DNA from: Streptomyces sp. D2-8
GTDB lineage: Bacteria; Actinomycetota; Actinomycetes; Streptomycetales; Streptomycetaceae
Reading direction: 5' to 3'
NCBI RefSeq assembly: GCF_023184515.1
Contig: NZ_JAAHBP010000008.1
Span: 248,001 to 312,000, forward strand
DNA: 64,000 bases
Part shown: piece by piece, positions 54,849 to 63,628 of the stretch
Layout of the letters: every line of letters starts with the position of its first letter
Numbering within the stretch: position 1 is the stretch's first letter
The notes under the pieces: model-generated
What the model was told of the DNA's origin: nothing
What the model saw: the letters and a program-made list of their open reading frames with translations, nothing else
Database searches by the model: none
Position numbers and translations under genes: made by a program

Positions 54849-57260
54849 ATGGCTTCGACGTCCACACCGCTCACCCTGCCCGTGCTGCCGCTCGACGGCG
54901 AGGTCGTGCTGCCGGGGATGGTGGTCCCGCTGGACCTGAGCGACTCCGAGGTCCGCGCCGCGGTGGAGGCCGCTCAGGCCGCTGCCCGGTCAACGCCCGG
55001 AAAGCCCCGGGTACTCCTGGTGCCACGCATCGACGGGACCTACGCGCACACCGGTGTCCTCGGCACCGTCGAGCAGGTCGGCCGGCTCGCCGACGGCGAC
55101 CCGGGCGCCCTGATCCGCGGCCGGAGCCGGGTGCGCATCGGCGCGGGGACGACCGGTCCCGGTGCCGCACTCTGGGTCGAGGGCACCAGCGTCGACAAGA
55201 CCGTCCCGGAGCCGTTGCCCGGGCAGACCGCCGAACTGGTCAAGGAGTACAAGGCCCTCGCCACCGCCTGGCTGCGCAAGCGCGGCGCCTGGCAGGTCGT
55301 CGACCGGGTCCAGGCCATCGACGACGTCTCGGCGCTCGCCGACAACTCCGGCTACTCGCCGTTCCTCACCACCGACCAGAAGGTCGAACTGCTGGAGACC
55401 GCCGACCCGGTGGCCCGGCTGAAGCTCGCCACCCAGCAACTGCGCGACCACCTCGCCGAGCAGGACGTGGCCGAGTCCATCGCCAAGGACGTCCAGGAGG
55501 GCGTCGACAAGCAGCAGCGCGAGTTCCTGCTGCGGCGTCAGCTGGAAGCCGTCCGCAAGGAGTTGCGTGAGCTGAACGGCGAGCAGGACGGCGAGGAGTC
55601 CGACGACTACCGCACCCGCGTGGAGGCCGCCGACCTGCCCGAGAAGGTCCGCCAGGCCGCCCTCAAGGAGGTCGACAAGCTGGAGCGGTCCTCCGACCAG
55701 TCGCCCGAGGGCTCCTGGATCCGCACCTGGCTCGACACGGTCCTGGAGATGCCGTGGAACGAGCGCACCGAGGACGCGTACGACATCCGGGGCGCCAAGG
55801 CCGTTCTGGACGCCGAGCACTCCGGCCTGGAGGACGTGAAGGAGCGGATCACCGAGTACCTGGCGGTGCGCAAGCGGCGTGACGACCGGGGCCTCGGCGT
55901 GGTCGGCGGGCGGCGTGGTGGTGCCGTGCTCGCGCTCGTCGGGCCGCCCGGCGTCGGCAAGACCAGCCTGGGCGAGTCCGTCGCCCACGCCATGGGCCGC
56001 ACGTTCGTCCGCGTCGCCCTCGGCGGCGTCCGGGACGAGGCCGAGATCCGCGGCCACCGGCGTACGTACGTCGGCGCGCTGCCTGGCCGGGTCGTCCGGG
56101 CCATCAAGGAGGCCGGGTCGATGAACCCGGTCGTGCTCCTCGACGAGATCGACAAGGTCGGCTCCGACTTCCGCGGCGACCCGGCCGCGGCCCTGCTCGA
56201 AGTCCTCGACCCGGCGCAGAACCACACCTTCCGGGACCACTACCTGGAGGTCGAGCTGGACCTGTCGGACGTCGTCTTCCTCGCCACGGCCAACGTCCTG
56301 GAGGCGATCCCGGAGGCCCTGGCCGACCGGATGGAGATCGTCCGCCTGGACGGCTACACCGAGGACGAGAAGGTCGTCATCGCCCGCGACCACCTGCTCC
56401 CGCGCCAGCTGGAGCGGGCCGGGCTGGACCAGGACGAGGTGACCGTCGACGAGGGCGCGCTGCGCAAGCTCGCCGGCGAGTACACGCGCGAGGCGGGCGT
56501 GCGCACCCTGGAGCGGTCCATCGCACGGCTGCTGCGCAAGGTCGCCGCCCAGCACGAACTGGGTGAGCGGAAGCTGCCCTTCACCGTCCGGGACGAGGAC
56601 CTGCGCGACCTGATCGGCCGGCCGCACCACGTGCCCGAGTCCGCCCAGGACCCGGCCGAGCGGCGGACGTCCGTGCCGGGCGTGGCGACCGGGCTCGCGG
56701 TGACCGGAGCGGGCGGCGACGTGCTGTTCGTCGAGGCGTCGCTGGCCGACCCGGAGACGGGCGCGGCCGGGCTGACCCTGACCGGACAGCTGGGCGACGT
56801 GATGAAGGAGTCCGCGCAGATCGCGCTGAGCTTCCTGCGCTCCCGCGGTGCCGAGCTGGAGCTGCCGGTGGCCGACCTCAAGGACCGGGGTGTGCACATC
56901 CACTTCCCGGCGGGCGCGGTCCCCAAGGACGGCCCGAGCGCCGGCATCACCATGACCACGGCCCTCGCGTCCCTGCTGTCCGGCCGGCTGGTCCGCACCG
57001 ACGTGGCGATGACCGGCGAGGTCTCGCTGACCGGGAGGGTCCTGCCGATCGGCGGCGTGAAGCAGAAGCTGCTCGCGGCGCACCGGGCCGGGGTCACCAC
57101 GGTGATCATCCCCAAGCGCAACGAGCCCGACCTGGACGACGTCCCGGCCGAGGTGCTGGACAAGCTCGACGTCCACGCCGTGACCGACGTCCGCCAGGTC
57201 CTGGAGCTGGCGCTCGCGCCCGCGACCAACGGGGCGGCGGAGGTTCCGGTCGCGGCGTGA
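54849..57260 (+). CDS. lon: ATP-dependent Lon protease
   Basis: 803 residues. N-terminal substrate domain, then AAA+ with Walker A ALVGPPGVGKTSLGESVA and Walker B NPVVLLDEIDKVGSDF, and the C-terminal protease with the Ser-Lys pair Ser697 (PKDGPSAGITMTT) and Lys738 (LPIGGVKQKLLAAHRAG). Cytoplasmic quality-control protease that unfolds and degrades damaged and some regulatory proteins. GAAGGGGAG precedes the ATG. The upstream HAIR site and ClgR box indicate heat-shock repression by HspR and activation by ClgR. An 11-bp stem terminates the transcript. Confidence 0.96.
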   Translation: MASTSTPLTLPVLPLDGEVVLPGMVVPLDLSDSEVRAAVEAAQAAARSTPGKPRVLLVPRIDGTYAHTGVLGTVEQVGRLADGDPGALIRGRSRVRIGAGTTGPGAALWVEGTSVDKTVPEPLPGQTAELVKEYKALATAWLRKRGAWQVVDRVQAIDDVSALADNSGYSPFLTTDQKVELLETADPVARLKLATQQLRDHLAEQDVAESIAKDVQEGVDKQQREFLLRRQLEAVRKELRELNGEQDGEESDDYRTRVEAADLPEKVRQAALKEVDKLERSSDQSPEGSWIRTWLDTVLEMPWNERTEDAYDIRGAKAVLDAEHSGLEDVKERITEYLAVRKRRDDRGLGVVGGRRGGAVLALVGPPGVGKTSLGESVAHAMGRTFVRVALGGVRDEAEIRGHRRTYVGALPGRVVRAIKEAGSMNPVVLLDEIDKVGSDFRGDPAAALLEVLDPAQNHTFRDHYLEVELDLSDVVFLATANVLEAIPEALADRMEIVRLDGYTEDEKVVIARDHLLPRQLERAGLDQDEVTVDEGALRKLAGEYTREAGVRTLERSIARLLRKVAAQHELGERKLPFTVRDEDLRDLIGRPHHVPESAQDPAERRTSVPGVATGLAVTGAGGDVLFVEASLADPETGAAGLTLTGQLGDVMKESAQIALSFLRSRGAELELPVADLKDRGVHIHFPAGAVPKDGPSAGITMTTALASLLSGRLVRTDVAMTGEVSLTGRVLPIGGVKQKLLAAHRAGVTTVIIPKRNEPDLDDVPAEVLDKLDVHAVTDVRQVLELALAPATNGAAEVPVAA

Positions 57261-57306
57261 CGACGGTGCCCCTCAGCGGGCTCCGTCCGCGGTGGCCGGA
57301 CAGGGG

Positions 57307-57340
57307 AAGGCCCGGGCTCTCGTGAGGAGGCCCGGGCCTT
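57307..57340 (+). terminator. Terminator of lon
   Basis: AAGGCCCGGGC / GCCCGGGCCTT, perfect 11-bp stem with a 12-base loop, 46 bases after the lon stop. Confidence 0.85.
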
Positions 57341-57476
57341 CACTGTGTGGTGGCCCTGTGGACACGGACGCCCTGACCTGCGGAATACTTGCCGAACTGC
57401 GGTGATGGCGGCAGGTGGCGGAAAATCCCAGTACCGGAATTCTCAGGACCGGGCGACGACCGAGGCAGGGGCTGAC

Positions 57477-57968
57477 GTGCACGAGGGCGGCAACGACGAC
57501 GGACACCGCGACGCCGGTGTGGCCGGAAGCGGTGTGGACCAGCCTGCCTTCCTGGCGCTGGAGCGCGAGCTGACCGTGCTGCTGCGGCGCGCCCGGGCCA
57601 GCCAGGGCGAGATGGCCCGCGAGGTCCACCCGGACCTGGAGTCGTCCGCGTACGGCCTGCTCGTCCGGCTGGACGAGTGCGGAACGCAGCGGGCCACCGA
57701 GCTCGCCGCCTACATCGGGGTCGGCAAGGCGACGATGTCCCGCCAGCTGCGCGCCCTGGAGGAACTCGGGCTGGTCGCGCGCGAGCCCGACCCCGCCGAC
57801 GGACGCGCCTGGCTCGTCGCCCTCACCCAGGAGGGCCACGACCGCGTCCGCCGGGTCCGGGAGGCCCGCCGCGCCCGCTACGCCGGTCGCCTGGCCGACT
57901 GGGACTCCCGCGAGGTCACGGAACTGGCCCGGCTGCTCAACCAGCTCAACCGCGGCATGGAGAAGTAG
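57477..57968 (+). CDS. MarR-family transcriptional regulator
   Basis: 163 residues from GTG 57477 (AGGCAGGGG upstream); a longer in-frame start is possible. Winged helix: TELAAYIGVGKATMSRQLRA, then LEELGLVAREPDPADGRAWL, with N- and C-terminal helices for dimerisation. The ligand is unknown and no divergent target gene is present; the next gene is convergent. The first 20 residues are Gly/Asp-rich and poorly ordered. Confidence 0.88.
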   Translation: MHEGGNDDGHRDAGVAGSGVDQPAFLALERELTVLLRRARASQGEMAREVHPDLESSAYGLLVRLDECGTQRATELAAYIGVGKATMSRQLRALEELGLVAREPDPADGRAWLVALTQEGHDRVRRVREARRARYAGRLADWDSREVTELARLLNQLNRGMEK

Positions 57969-57994
57969 GGCCGGGCAGCCGCCGGCGACGGCCC

Positions 57995-58780
57995 CTAGAA
58001 CTCGACGTACACGGCCGTCGCGTCGTCGTGCCGCTTGCTCCGGCCCAGGAACGTCACGGCGTCGTCCGACCGCTCCAGCGCCCGGACGCGGGCCACCAGT
58101 GCCTGCGGGCCCTCCTTGCGGATCAGGTGGAGGCAGTCGGTCCAGTCGCCCTCCTCGAACCGCTCGACCCAGCGGGTCGCGCCGTCCGTCAGCGCGGCCA
58201 GGGCACGGACCTGGTCGCGGGGCACGGTTCCGGCCACCGCCCGGGCCGCCACCGAGGGATCCGCGGCCGCCGTGAAGAAACCGCCCTCCATGTTGCGGAG
58301 CGTGGAGTCCACCAGCGCGTCCGTCGCCAGCGCCGAGCGGGGGAGCAGGGCCAGCCGGTCGTCGAGGACCGGGGTCACCAGGCCGTCCGGGGACTCCAGG
58401 AGAAGAGCCGAGTCCGACAGGACCAGGTACTCCACCGTGTCCGGAGTCCAGCGGGCCGCGACCACCGTGGCCTGAGGCGTCCTGGGGTGAGAAAGGTCAC
58501 AGGTTGCGGCGTGTGCCTCGGAGGTACGCGCGATGGCACGGGACAAGGCGTCGGCCAGGGGGACATCCGGGAGTGAAACGGTCAGTTCGGTCAGTGCTCC
58601 ACCGAGGCGTGCGGTGAACCAGGGGACGGAATGCAGACAGCCCGTCCCGGTCTTCGGCGGTGTGACCCCGTCCAGGACGACGACCGAGCCGCCCTGTCCC
58701 GAGGCCGGTAGTCCGACACCGGCGAAGTCCTCGTTGGGGCGGTCGGAGTCTCCCGGCTCCGAGGCGAGTTCAGTACGCAT
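57995..58780 (-). CDS. PP2C-like protein phosphatase
   Basis: 261 residues from ATG 58780 (GTG 58795 also possible). PP2C-like metal motifs are present in reduced form: RPNEDFAGVGLP (the N-terminal Asp region), VVVLDGVTPPKTGTGC (DG motif), LAALTDGATRWVE (second DG) and KRHDDATAVYVEF at the end. So it can still bind metal, but it is shorter and more divergent than classical PP2C. A partner kinase is not encoded nearby. It is divergent from the conservon operon. Confidence 0.8.
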   Translation of the reverse strand: MRTELASEPGDSDRPNEDFAGVGLPASGQGGSVVVLDGVTPPKTGTGCLHSVPWFTARLGGALTELTVSLPDVPLADALSRAIARTSEAHAATCDLSHPRTPQATVVAARWTPDTVEYLVLSDSALLLESPDGLVTPVLDDRLALLPRSALATDALVDSTLRNMEGGFFTAAADPSVAARAVAGTVPRDQVRALAALTDGATRWVERFEEGDWTDCLHLIRKEGPQALVARVRALERSDDAVTFLGRSKRHDDATAVYVEF

Positions 58781-59136
58781 CCAGCCAGTCTGCACGAGCC
58801 CTTCACAAGGTTCGCAAAACGCTGGCCATGGTTGCCGGATCGACGCAGCCGCGCAGGTCAGACGCCGGGTTTGGGATGGAATGATTTGTTCCGGGAAGAC
58901 GTGGTGGCGAATACTGCCACCGGCCGTCGCCGTCGTCCAACCGGCGTGCCGCGCGCGGCTGCTGGAACGGCCTGCGGAACTTGCCCCTCAACTCCCGTCC
59001 GAGGTTCACTCCTTCGGGTGGCGGGTCAGGTGATGCGCGTGCGCTGCCCACCGGCGCTGGGAGGGTCGGTAAGTGTACCGGGAGTACGCACCAGTTGACG
59101 GAGCGTCATCCGGGCCCAAGGGTTCACGAGTCAGGA
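58781..59136. other. Promoter region between PP2C-like gene and cvnA
   Basis: About 355 bases with no recognised gene. Nothing but the promoters of the two divergent units is expected. I see no clear palindrome or stem; the GGTTCGC patch near 58811 is too short to assign. Confidence 0.5.
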
Positions 59137-62100
59137 ATGCGAGCACCGGTGCAGAAGACGCGGCCTCGTCGCACAGGCAAGCAGACGGCCCCCGGTCGGG
59201 GCGCTGAGCCGACGCCCCCCACCGGCAAGGGCCGCCCCACGCACGTACGCAACCGGCTGATCGTCGCCGTGGCCGTGGTCGCCGCGGCCATCGCCGGTGC
59301 CGGAGCCCCGTCCGTCCTCGCCGCCTCCGGGGAACTCCACGACTCCCAGGAGCTGGTGACGCTCGCGGAGCAGACGCAGGACGCCCTCGCCCTCGCGCAC
59401 TCCCTCGCCGACGAGCGGGACGACGTCACCTCCTACATCGCGGCCGGGCGCCCCAAGTCCAAGGCCCCCTCCGAGCAGCGCAGCGCCCGGGTGGACCGGC
59501 AGGTCGAGGAGCTGCGGTCCGACACCGACACGCCCGCCTCGCTGCGCTCGGACCTCGACGGCATAGCGGCCGTGCGCAGGGCGGCGCTCACCGGCAAGAG
59601 CAGCGCCCTCGAAGCGCACCAGGCGTACTCCACCGCCATCACCGAACTCCACGGGCTCGCCGAGCAACTGGCGCAGCAGACGCCGCCGCGCGCGGGTGCC
59701 GGCGGCTACGCGCTGGCCGAGCTGGACTCCGGCGTCCAGCAGGCCGCCGCGGCCCGCGGGCTGCTGCTCGCCGCGCTGAGCGTGCCGCGCAGCACCGAGA
59801 CGGTCATCGACCCCGTCACCGGCCTGCCGACCGAGACCTCCACCTCCTCGGACGCCGACACCCGGCAGCGCGACGCCCTGAGCGCCGCCGCCCAGCAGGC
59901 CCGGCTGCGCTCCGACGCGGCCCTGGCCGACTTCCGCGGCACCGCGCCCAAGCCGGCCCGTGCCTCCTTCGACTCCACGGTCACCGGCACCGAGGTCAAC
60001 TCCGCCGACAAGTACCTCGCCACCCTGACCGACCAGCCGACGCTCTCCCGCAGCGACCTCGCCATCGGCACCAAGAAGCTGGACGCGGCCCTGTCCGCCC
60101 GCGTCGACCTGATGCGGGGCGTGGAGTCGGCCCTCTACGACCGCCGCACCAAGGACCTCGAGGCGCTGCGCGACGACGACGTCACCGCGCTGGAGATCCG
60201 CATCGCCGTCCTCGGCGCCCTCATGCTGCTCGCCGTCGGTGTCGCCACGGGCATGGCCCGCAGCCTCACCCGTCCGCTCGCGGTCCTGCGCCTGGGGTCG
60301 AAGCGGCTCGCCGAGGCCGACGACCCGGTGGCCGAGGAGCCGGTGAAGTTCACGGGCCGCAACGACGAGTTCGCCCAGGTCGTGCGCTCCGTCAACGCCC
60401 TGCACACGCACGCGGCCGCCCTCACCGAGCGGATCACCACGCTGGAGTCCGACCGCAAGCACCTGGTCGGCCAGCGTCAGAAGATGGCCGACGCACGCGA
60501 GGAACTGCGCGGCGAACTCGCCGAGTCCGCCGCCCAGCTGGAGCGGCTGCGCACGGCCATCGGCGGGACGTTCGTCAACCTCGCCCTGCGCACCCTCGGA
60601 CTGGTCGAGCGGCAACTGGCCGTCATCGAGAACCTGGAGGAGCGCGAGCAGGACCCGGACCGGCTCGCCACGCTGTTCAAGCTCGACCACTTCGCGACGG
60701 TCATGCGCCGGCACAGCGAGAACCTGCTGGTCCTCGCCGGTACCGAGCACGTCCAGCACGCCGCCGGGCCGGTGCCGCTGGTGGACGTCGTCCGTGCCGC
60801 GGTGAGCGAGATCGAGCGGTACGAGCGGGTCCGGATCGCCGCGCTGCCGCCGCACGCGCACATCGCCGGGTTCGCCGCGGACGACCTCTCCCACCTGCTG
60901 GCCGAACTCATGGAGAACGCCACCTCGTTCTCCCCGCCCGACCTGCCCGTCGAGATCTCCGGCTGGCTCCTGGAGAACGGCGAGGTCATGCTCTCCGTCC
61001 AGGACGAGGGCATCGGCATGACCGAGAACCGGCTGGAGCGCCTCAACTCCCGCCTCACCGACTTCGACCCCGAGGCGCCCTACGACCAGGAGGGCGAGGA
61101 CGGTCTCGGCCTCGGCCTGTACGTCGTCGCCCGGCTCGCCCACCGCCACGGCGTGCGCGTCCAGTTGCGCGAGCAGAAGCAGGGCGGTGTCGCGGCGGTC
61201 GTCGTCCTGCCGCGCACGCTCCTCGCCGCCGCCCCGCCGGTGGCCGTCCCGACGTCCGGCCCCCTCGCCGGCACGACCCCCTCCTTCTCCTTCCCGGGCG
61301 CCGACGCCGAGGCCAACTCCAACGTCCTGCACGGTCGCGCGGCCGGCGACGACCCGTTGGTGGCCCTGGCGGAGAAGGCGGTACGGCAGGACGAGGCGGC
61401 GGAGATCACCACTGCCGCCCAGCACCCGGAACCGACCGGGAAGCCGGAACGGGCCGAGGCGACGGAGGCACCCGAGGCGGCAACCCCGGCGGCACACACC
61501 GGGTCGGCCACGCAGGCCGACCTGGCGACGAACGCAGAGTCGGCGACGCACGCCGAGTCGGCTGTGCACGCCGACTCTGCAACGCTCGGCGACCTGGCGA
61601 AGCCCGCTGAGCCGGCCGCGCCCGCCGACCTGACGACGCCCGCTGAGCCGGCCGCGCCCGCCGGCCCGGCGACGCAAGCGGAGTCGGCGACGCCCGCCGA
61701 GCGGGCCGTGCACGCCGACCCTGCGACGCACGTCGGACCCGCGACGCCTGCGGAGCCGGCCGCGGGCGACGACCTGGGGATGCTCACCACCCCGGCCGCT
61801 CCCGCCGGCCTGGCGACGCCCGCTGAGCCGGCCGCGCCCGCCGGCCCGGCGACGCAAGCGGAGTCGGCGACGCCCGCCGAGCGGGCCGTGCACGCCGACC
61901 CTGCGACGCACGTCGGACCCGCGACGCCTGCGGAGCCGGCCGCGGGCGACGACCTGGGGATGCTCACCACCCCGGCCGCTCCCGCCGACCTGACGACGCC
62001 CGCTGAGCCGGCCGCGCCCGCCGCCCCGGCGACGCACGCCGAGTCGGCCGTGTACACCGACCCTGCATCGCCCGTCGGCCCCGCGACGTCTGCCGAGCCG

Positions 62101-62691
62101 GCCGTGCCCGGCGACCTGGCGACGCCCACTGGGCCGGCCGCGCCCGCCGACCCGGCAACGCCCGCCGCCCCGGCGACGCCGACCCAGCCTGCGCCCCGCG
62201 CCGACCCCGCCACGACCACCGCCCCCGTGGAGTCCCCCGCGGAAACCACGATGGAGCTGCTGATCCCGTTGCAGCCGGGGGCGTCGGACCCGGTCGGGGG
62301 TGAACACGCGGGCGCCGGTGGGGAGACCGGCCCGCCGTGGGCAGCCGCACCCGAGGAAGCGACCCGCACCGGCGACGCGGACGAGAGCCCGGAGCACGAG
62401 CGCGCGCCCGATGAGGAGGAGGACCGCGTCACCGACAAGGGCCTCCCCAAGCGCACCCCGAAGATCACCGCACAGACCACCGCCCCGCGCCAGCGCAGCG
62501 GCTCCGTCGACGCCGAAGCCCTGCGCCGCCGTCTCGGCGGCTTCCGCCAGGGCGCCCAGGCCGGCCACCGCGACGTGGAGGCGGAGATCGCCGAGCGGAC
62601 GGCCTCGCACCAGCGGCCGGCCACCGGCGGAGCAGGACCAGCTGAACCCGAAGAAGCCACGGGGGGCACAGTCGAGGAGGCAAGCAGTTGA
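59137..62691 (+). CDS. cvnA: Conservon sensor histidine kinase CvnA with repeat-rich C-terminal tail
   Basis: 1184 residues. Membrane helix 1 (NRLIVAVAVVAAAIAGAG), an extracytoplasmic NIT-like domain, membrane helix 2 (LEIRIAVLGALMLLAVGVAT) at about 352-373, HAMP, a helical dimerisation part (LATLFKLDHFATVMRRHSEN) and HATPase (HLLAELMENATSFSPPDLPV; EDGLGLGLYVVARLAHRHGV). From about residue 720 the tail is disordered Ala/Pro/Thr/Glu-rich, with a 60-residue repeat encoded by a 180-bp tandem duplication. It is the sensor of a conservon (CvnA-D). ATG 59137 has no strong ribosome site; a later start is possible. Confidence 0.92.
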   Translation: MRAPVQKTRPRRTGKQTAPGRGAEPTPPTGKGRPTHVRNRLIVAVAVVAAAIAGAGAPSVLAASGELHDSQELVTLAEQTQDALALAHSLADERDDVTSYIAAGRPKSKAPSEQRSARVDRQVEELRSDTDTPASLRSDLDGIAAVRRAALTGKSSALEAHQAYSTAITELHGLAEQLAQQTPPRAGAGGYALAELDSGVQQAAAARGLLLAALSVPRSTETVIDPVTGLPTETSTSSDADTRQRDALSAAAQQARLRSDAALADFRGTAPKPARASFDSTVTGTEVNSADKYLATLTDQPTLSRSDLAIGTKKLDAALSARVDLMRGVESALYDRRTKDLEALRDDDVTALEIRIAVLGALMLLAVGVATGMARSLTRPLAVLRLGSKRLAEADDPVAEEPVKFTGRNDEFAQVVRSVNALHTHAAALTERITTLESDRKHLVGQRQKMADAREELRGELAESAAQLERLRTAIGGTFVNLALRTLGLVERQLAVIENLEEREQDPDRLATLFKLDHFATVMRRHSENLLVLAGTEHVQHAAGPVPLVDVVRAAVSEIERYERVRIAALPPHAHIAGFAADDLSHLLAELMENATSFSPPDLPVEISGWLLENGEVMLSVQDEGIGMTENRLERLNSRLTDFDPEAPYDQEGEDGLGLGLYVVARLAHRHGVRVQLREQKQGGVAAVVVLPRTLLAAAPPVAVPTSGPLAGTTPSFSFPGADAEANSNVLHGRAAGDDPLVALAEKAVRQDEAAEITTAAQHPEPTGKPERAEATEAPEAATPAAHTGSATQADLATNAESATHAESAVHADSATLGDLAKPAEPAAPADLTTPAEPAAPAGPATQAESATPAERAVHADPATHVGPATPAEPAAGDDLGMLTTPAAPAGLATPAEPAAPAGPATQAESATPAERAVHADPATHVGPATPAEPAAGDDLGMLTTPAAPADLTTPAEPAAPAAPATHAESAVYTDPASPVGPATSAEPAVPGDLATPTGPAAPADPATPAAPATPTQPAPRADPATTTAPVESPAETTMELLIPLQPGASDPVGGEHAGAGGETGPPWAAAPEEATRTGDADESPEHERAPDEEEDRVTDKGLPKRTPKITAQTTAPRQRSGSVDAEALRRRLGGFRQGAQAGHRDVEAEIAERTASHQRPATGGAGPAEPEEATGGTVEEASS
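61621..62040 (+). repeat. 180-bp tandem duplication in the cvnA tail
   Basis: Period exactly 180: copy 1 is 61621-61800, copy 2 61801-61980, and a third partial copy begins at 61981 (about 60 bases). Copies 1 and 2 differ at only two positions near their start. It encodes 60 residues of Ala/Pro-rich linker (AEPAAPAGPATQAESATPAE and on). In-frame, so tail length can change without harming the kinase. Confidence 0.92.
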
Positions 62692-63212
62692 CCGCTCCCA
62701 GTACCTTCGGACTGATCGGACTGAGCAGTGAGGCCCGCAACCTGCACTGGCTGCTGACCAACCTCGTCGAGGAGGTACCCGGCATCCTCTCGGTCGCGGT
62801 CGTCTCGTCCGACGGGCTGCTGCTGCTCTCCTCCGACAACCACCGCAACAAGGAGGCGAGGGAGGCCCTGCAGGCCCGCGGGACCCGGCGTACCGGCCCG
62901 CGCGGCTCCGCCGCCGACCTGGCCACCATCGTCTCCGGCATCGGCAGCCTCACCATCGGAGCCGCCAGGCTGATGGACTTCGGCGGGGTGCGGCACACGA
63001 TGATCGCGATGGACGAGGGCAGCCTGTTCGTGATGTCGATCAGCGACGGCTCGCTGCTCGGCGTCCACGGTTCCGCGGACTGCGACATGAGCGTGGTGGC
63101 GTACCACATGGCCCTGTTCGTCGGCCGCGCCGGTCACGTCCTGACGCCCGAACTCCGCAGCGAGCTCCGTAAATCCCTGGAGGATTCCCAGACGACGGGG
63201 AGTGCCCGATGA
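62688..63212 (+). CDS. cvnB: Conservon roadblock/LC7 protein CvnB
   Basis: 174 residues. Roadblock/LC7 fold: LLTNLVEEVPGILSVAVVSS, DGLLLLSSDNH and FVMSISDGSLLGVHGSADCD. In conservons it links the kinase to the GTPase and acts as a GAP-like partner. Start is TTG 62688 overlapping the cvnA stop (TTGA), with GAGGAGG upstream, so it is coupled to the kinase. A basic insertion (QARGTRRTGPRGSA) after residue 60 is longer than usual. Confidence 0.92.
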   Translation: MTAPSTFGLIGLSSEARNLHWLLTNLVEEVPGILSVAVVSSDGLLLLSSDNHRNKEAREALQARGTRRTGPRGSAADLATIVSGIGSLTIGAARLMDFGGVRHTMIAMDEGSLFVMSISDGSLLGVHGSADCDMSVVAYHMALFVGRAGHVLTPELRSELRKSLEDSQTTGSAR

Positions 63213-63628
63213 GTACGCCGAAGCATCACCTCCCGGTCCGCGGCGGCGACCGCAAACCCGCCCGGGTCCGCCCCTACTCGCTCACCGGCGGCCGTACCCG
63301 CTTCGGCCACGTCCTCCTCGTGGAGACGTTCGTGGCGAGCACGGCCGCGCTGGAGGCCCCGGAGGAGCGCAAGGAGCTGACGAACGGCTCCCTCTCCACC
63401 CGCGTCATGCCGGAGCTGCGGGCCATCGTCGAACTGTGCCGCCGGATGCGTACGGTGGCCGAGATCGCCGCGCTGCTGAAGATGCCGCTCGGCGTGGTCC
63501 GCGTGCTCCTCAGCGACCTCGCGGACCAGGGAAAGATCCGTGTGTACGGAACGGGCACCGGCCATGGCACGGGCCGCCCGGACCGAGCTCTGCTGGAAAG
63601 GGTGCTGAGTGGACTCCGTCGTCTCTGA
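63209..63628 (+). CDS. cvnC: Conservon DUF742 protein CvnC
   Basis: 139 residues, DUF742: VRPYSLTGGRTRFGHVLLVE, then MPELRAIVELCRRMRTVAEI and LKMPLGVVRVLLSDLADQGK with a winged-helix-like end. It is a conserved conservon component that helps hold CvnB and CvnD at the membrane; biochemical role not settled. ATG 63209 overlaps the cvnB stop (ATGA). Its stop lies 20 bases inside cvnD. Confidence 0.92.
   Translation: MSTPKHHLPVRGGDRKPARVRPYSLTGGRTRFGHVLLVETFVASTAALEAPEERKELTNGSLSTRVMPELRAIVELCRRMRTVAEIAALLKMPLGVVRVLLSDLADQGKIRVYGTGTGHGTGRPDRALLERVLSGLRRL

Noticed and set aside
61621..62040. Direct repeats considered as a CRISPR array
   Set aside because: The unit is 180 bp, coding and nearly identical throughout; there are no short repeats with unique spacers and no cas genes.
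59131..62610. 1159-codon minus-strand frame opposite cvnA
   Set aside because: Antisense shadow: Gly/Arg/Val-rich, no domain, and the plus strand encodes a full kinase coupled to cvnB.
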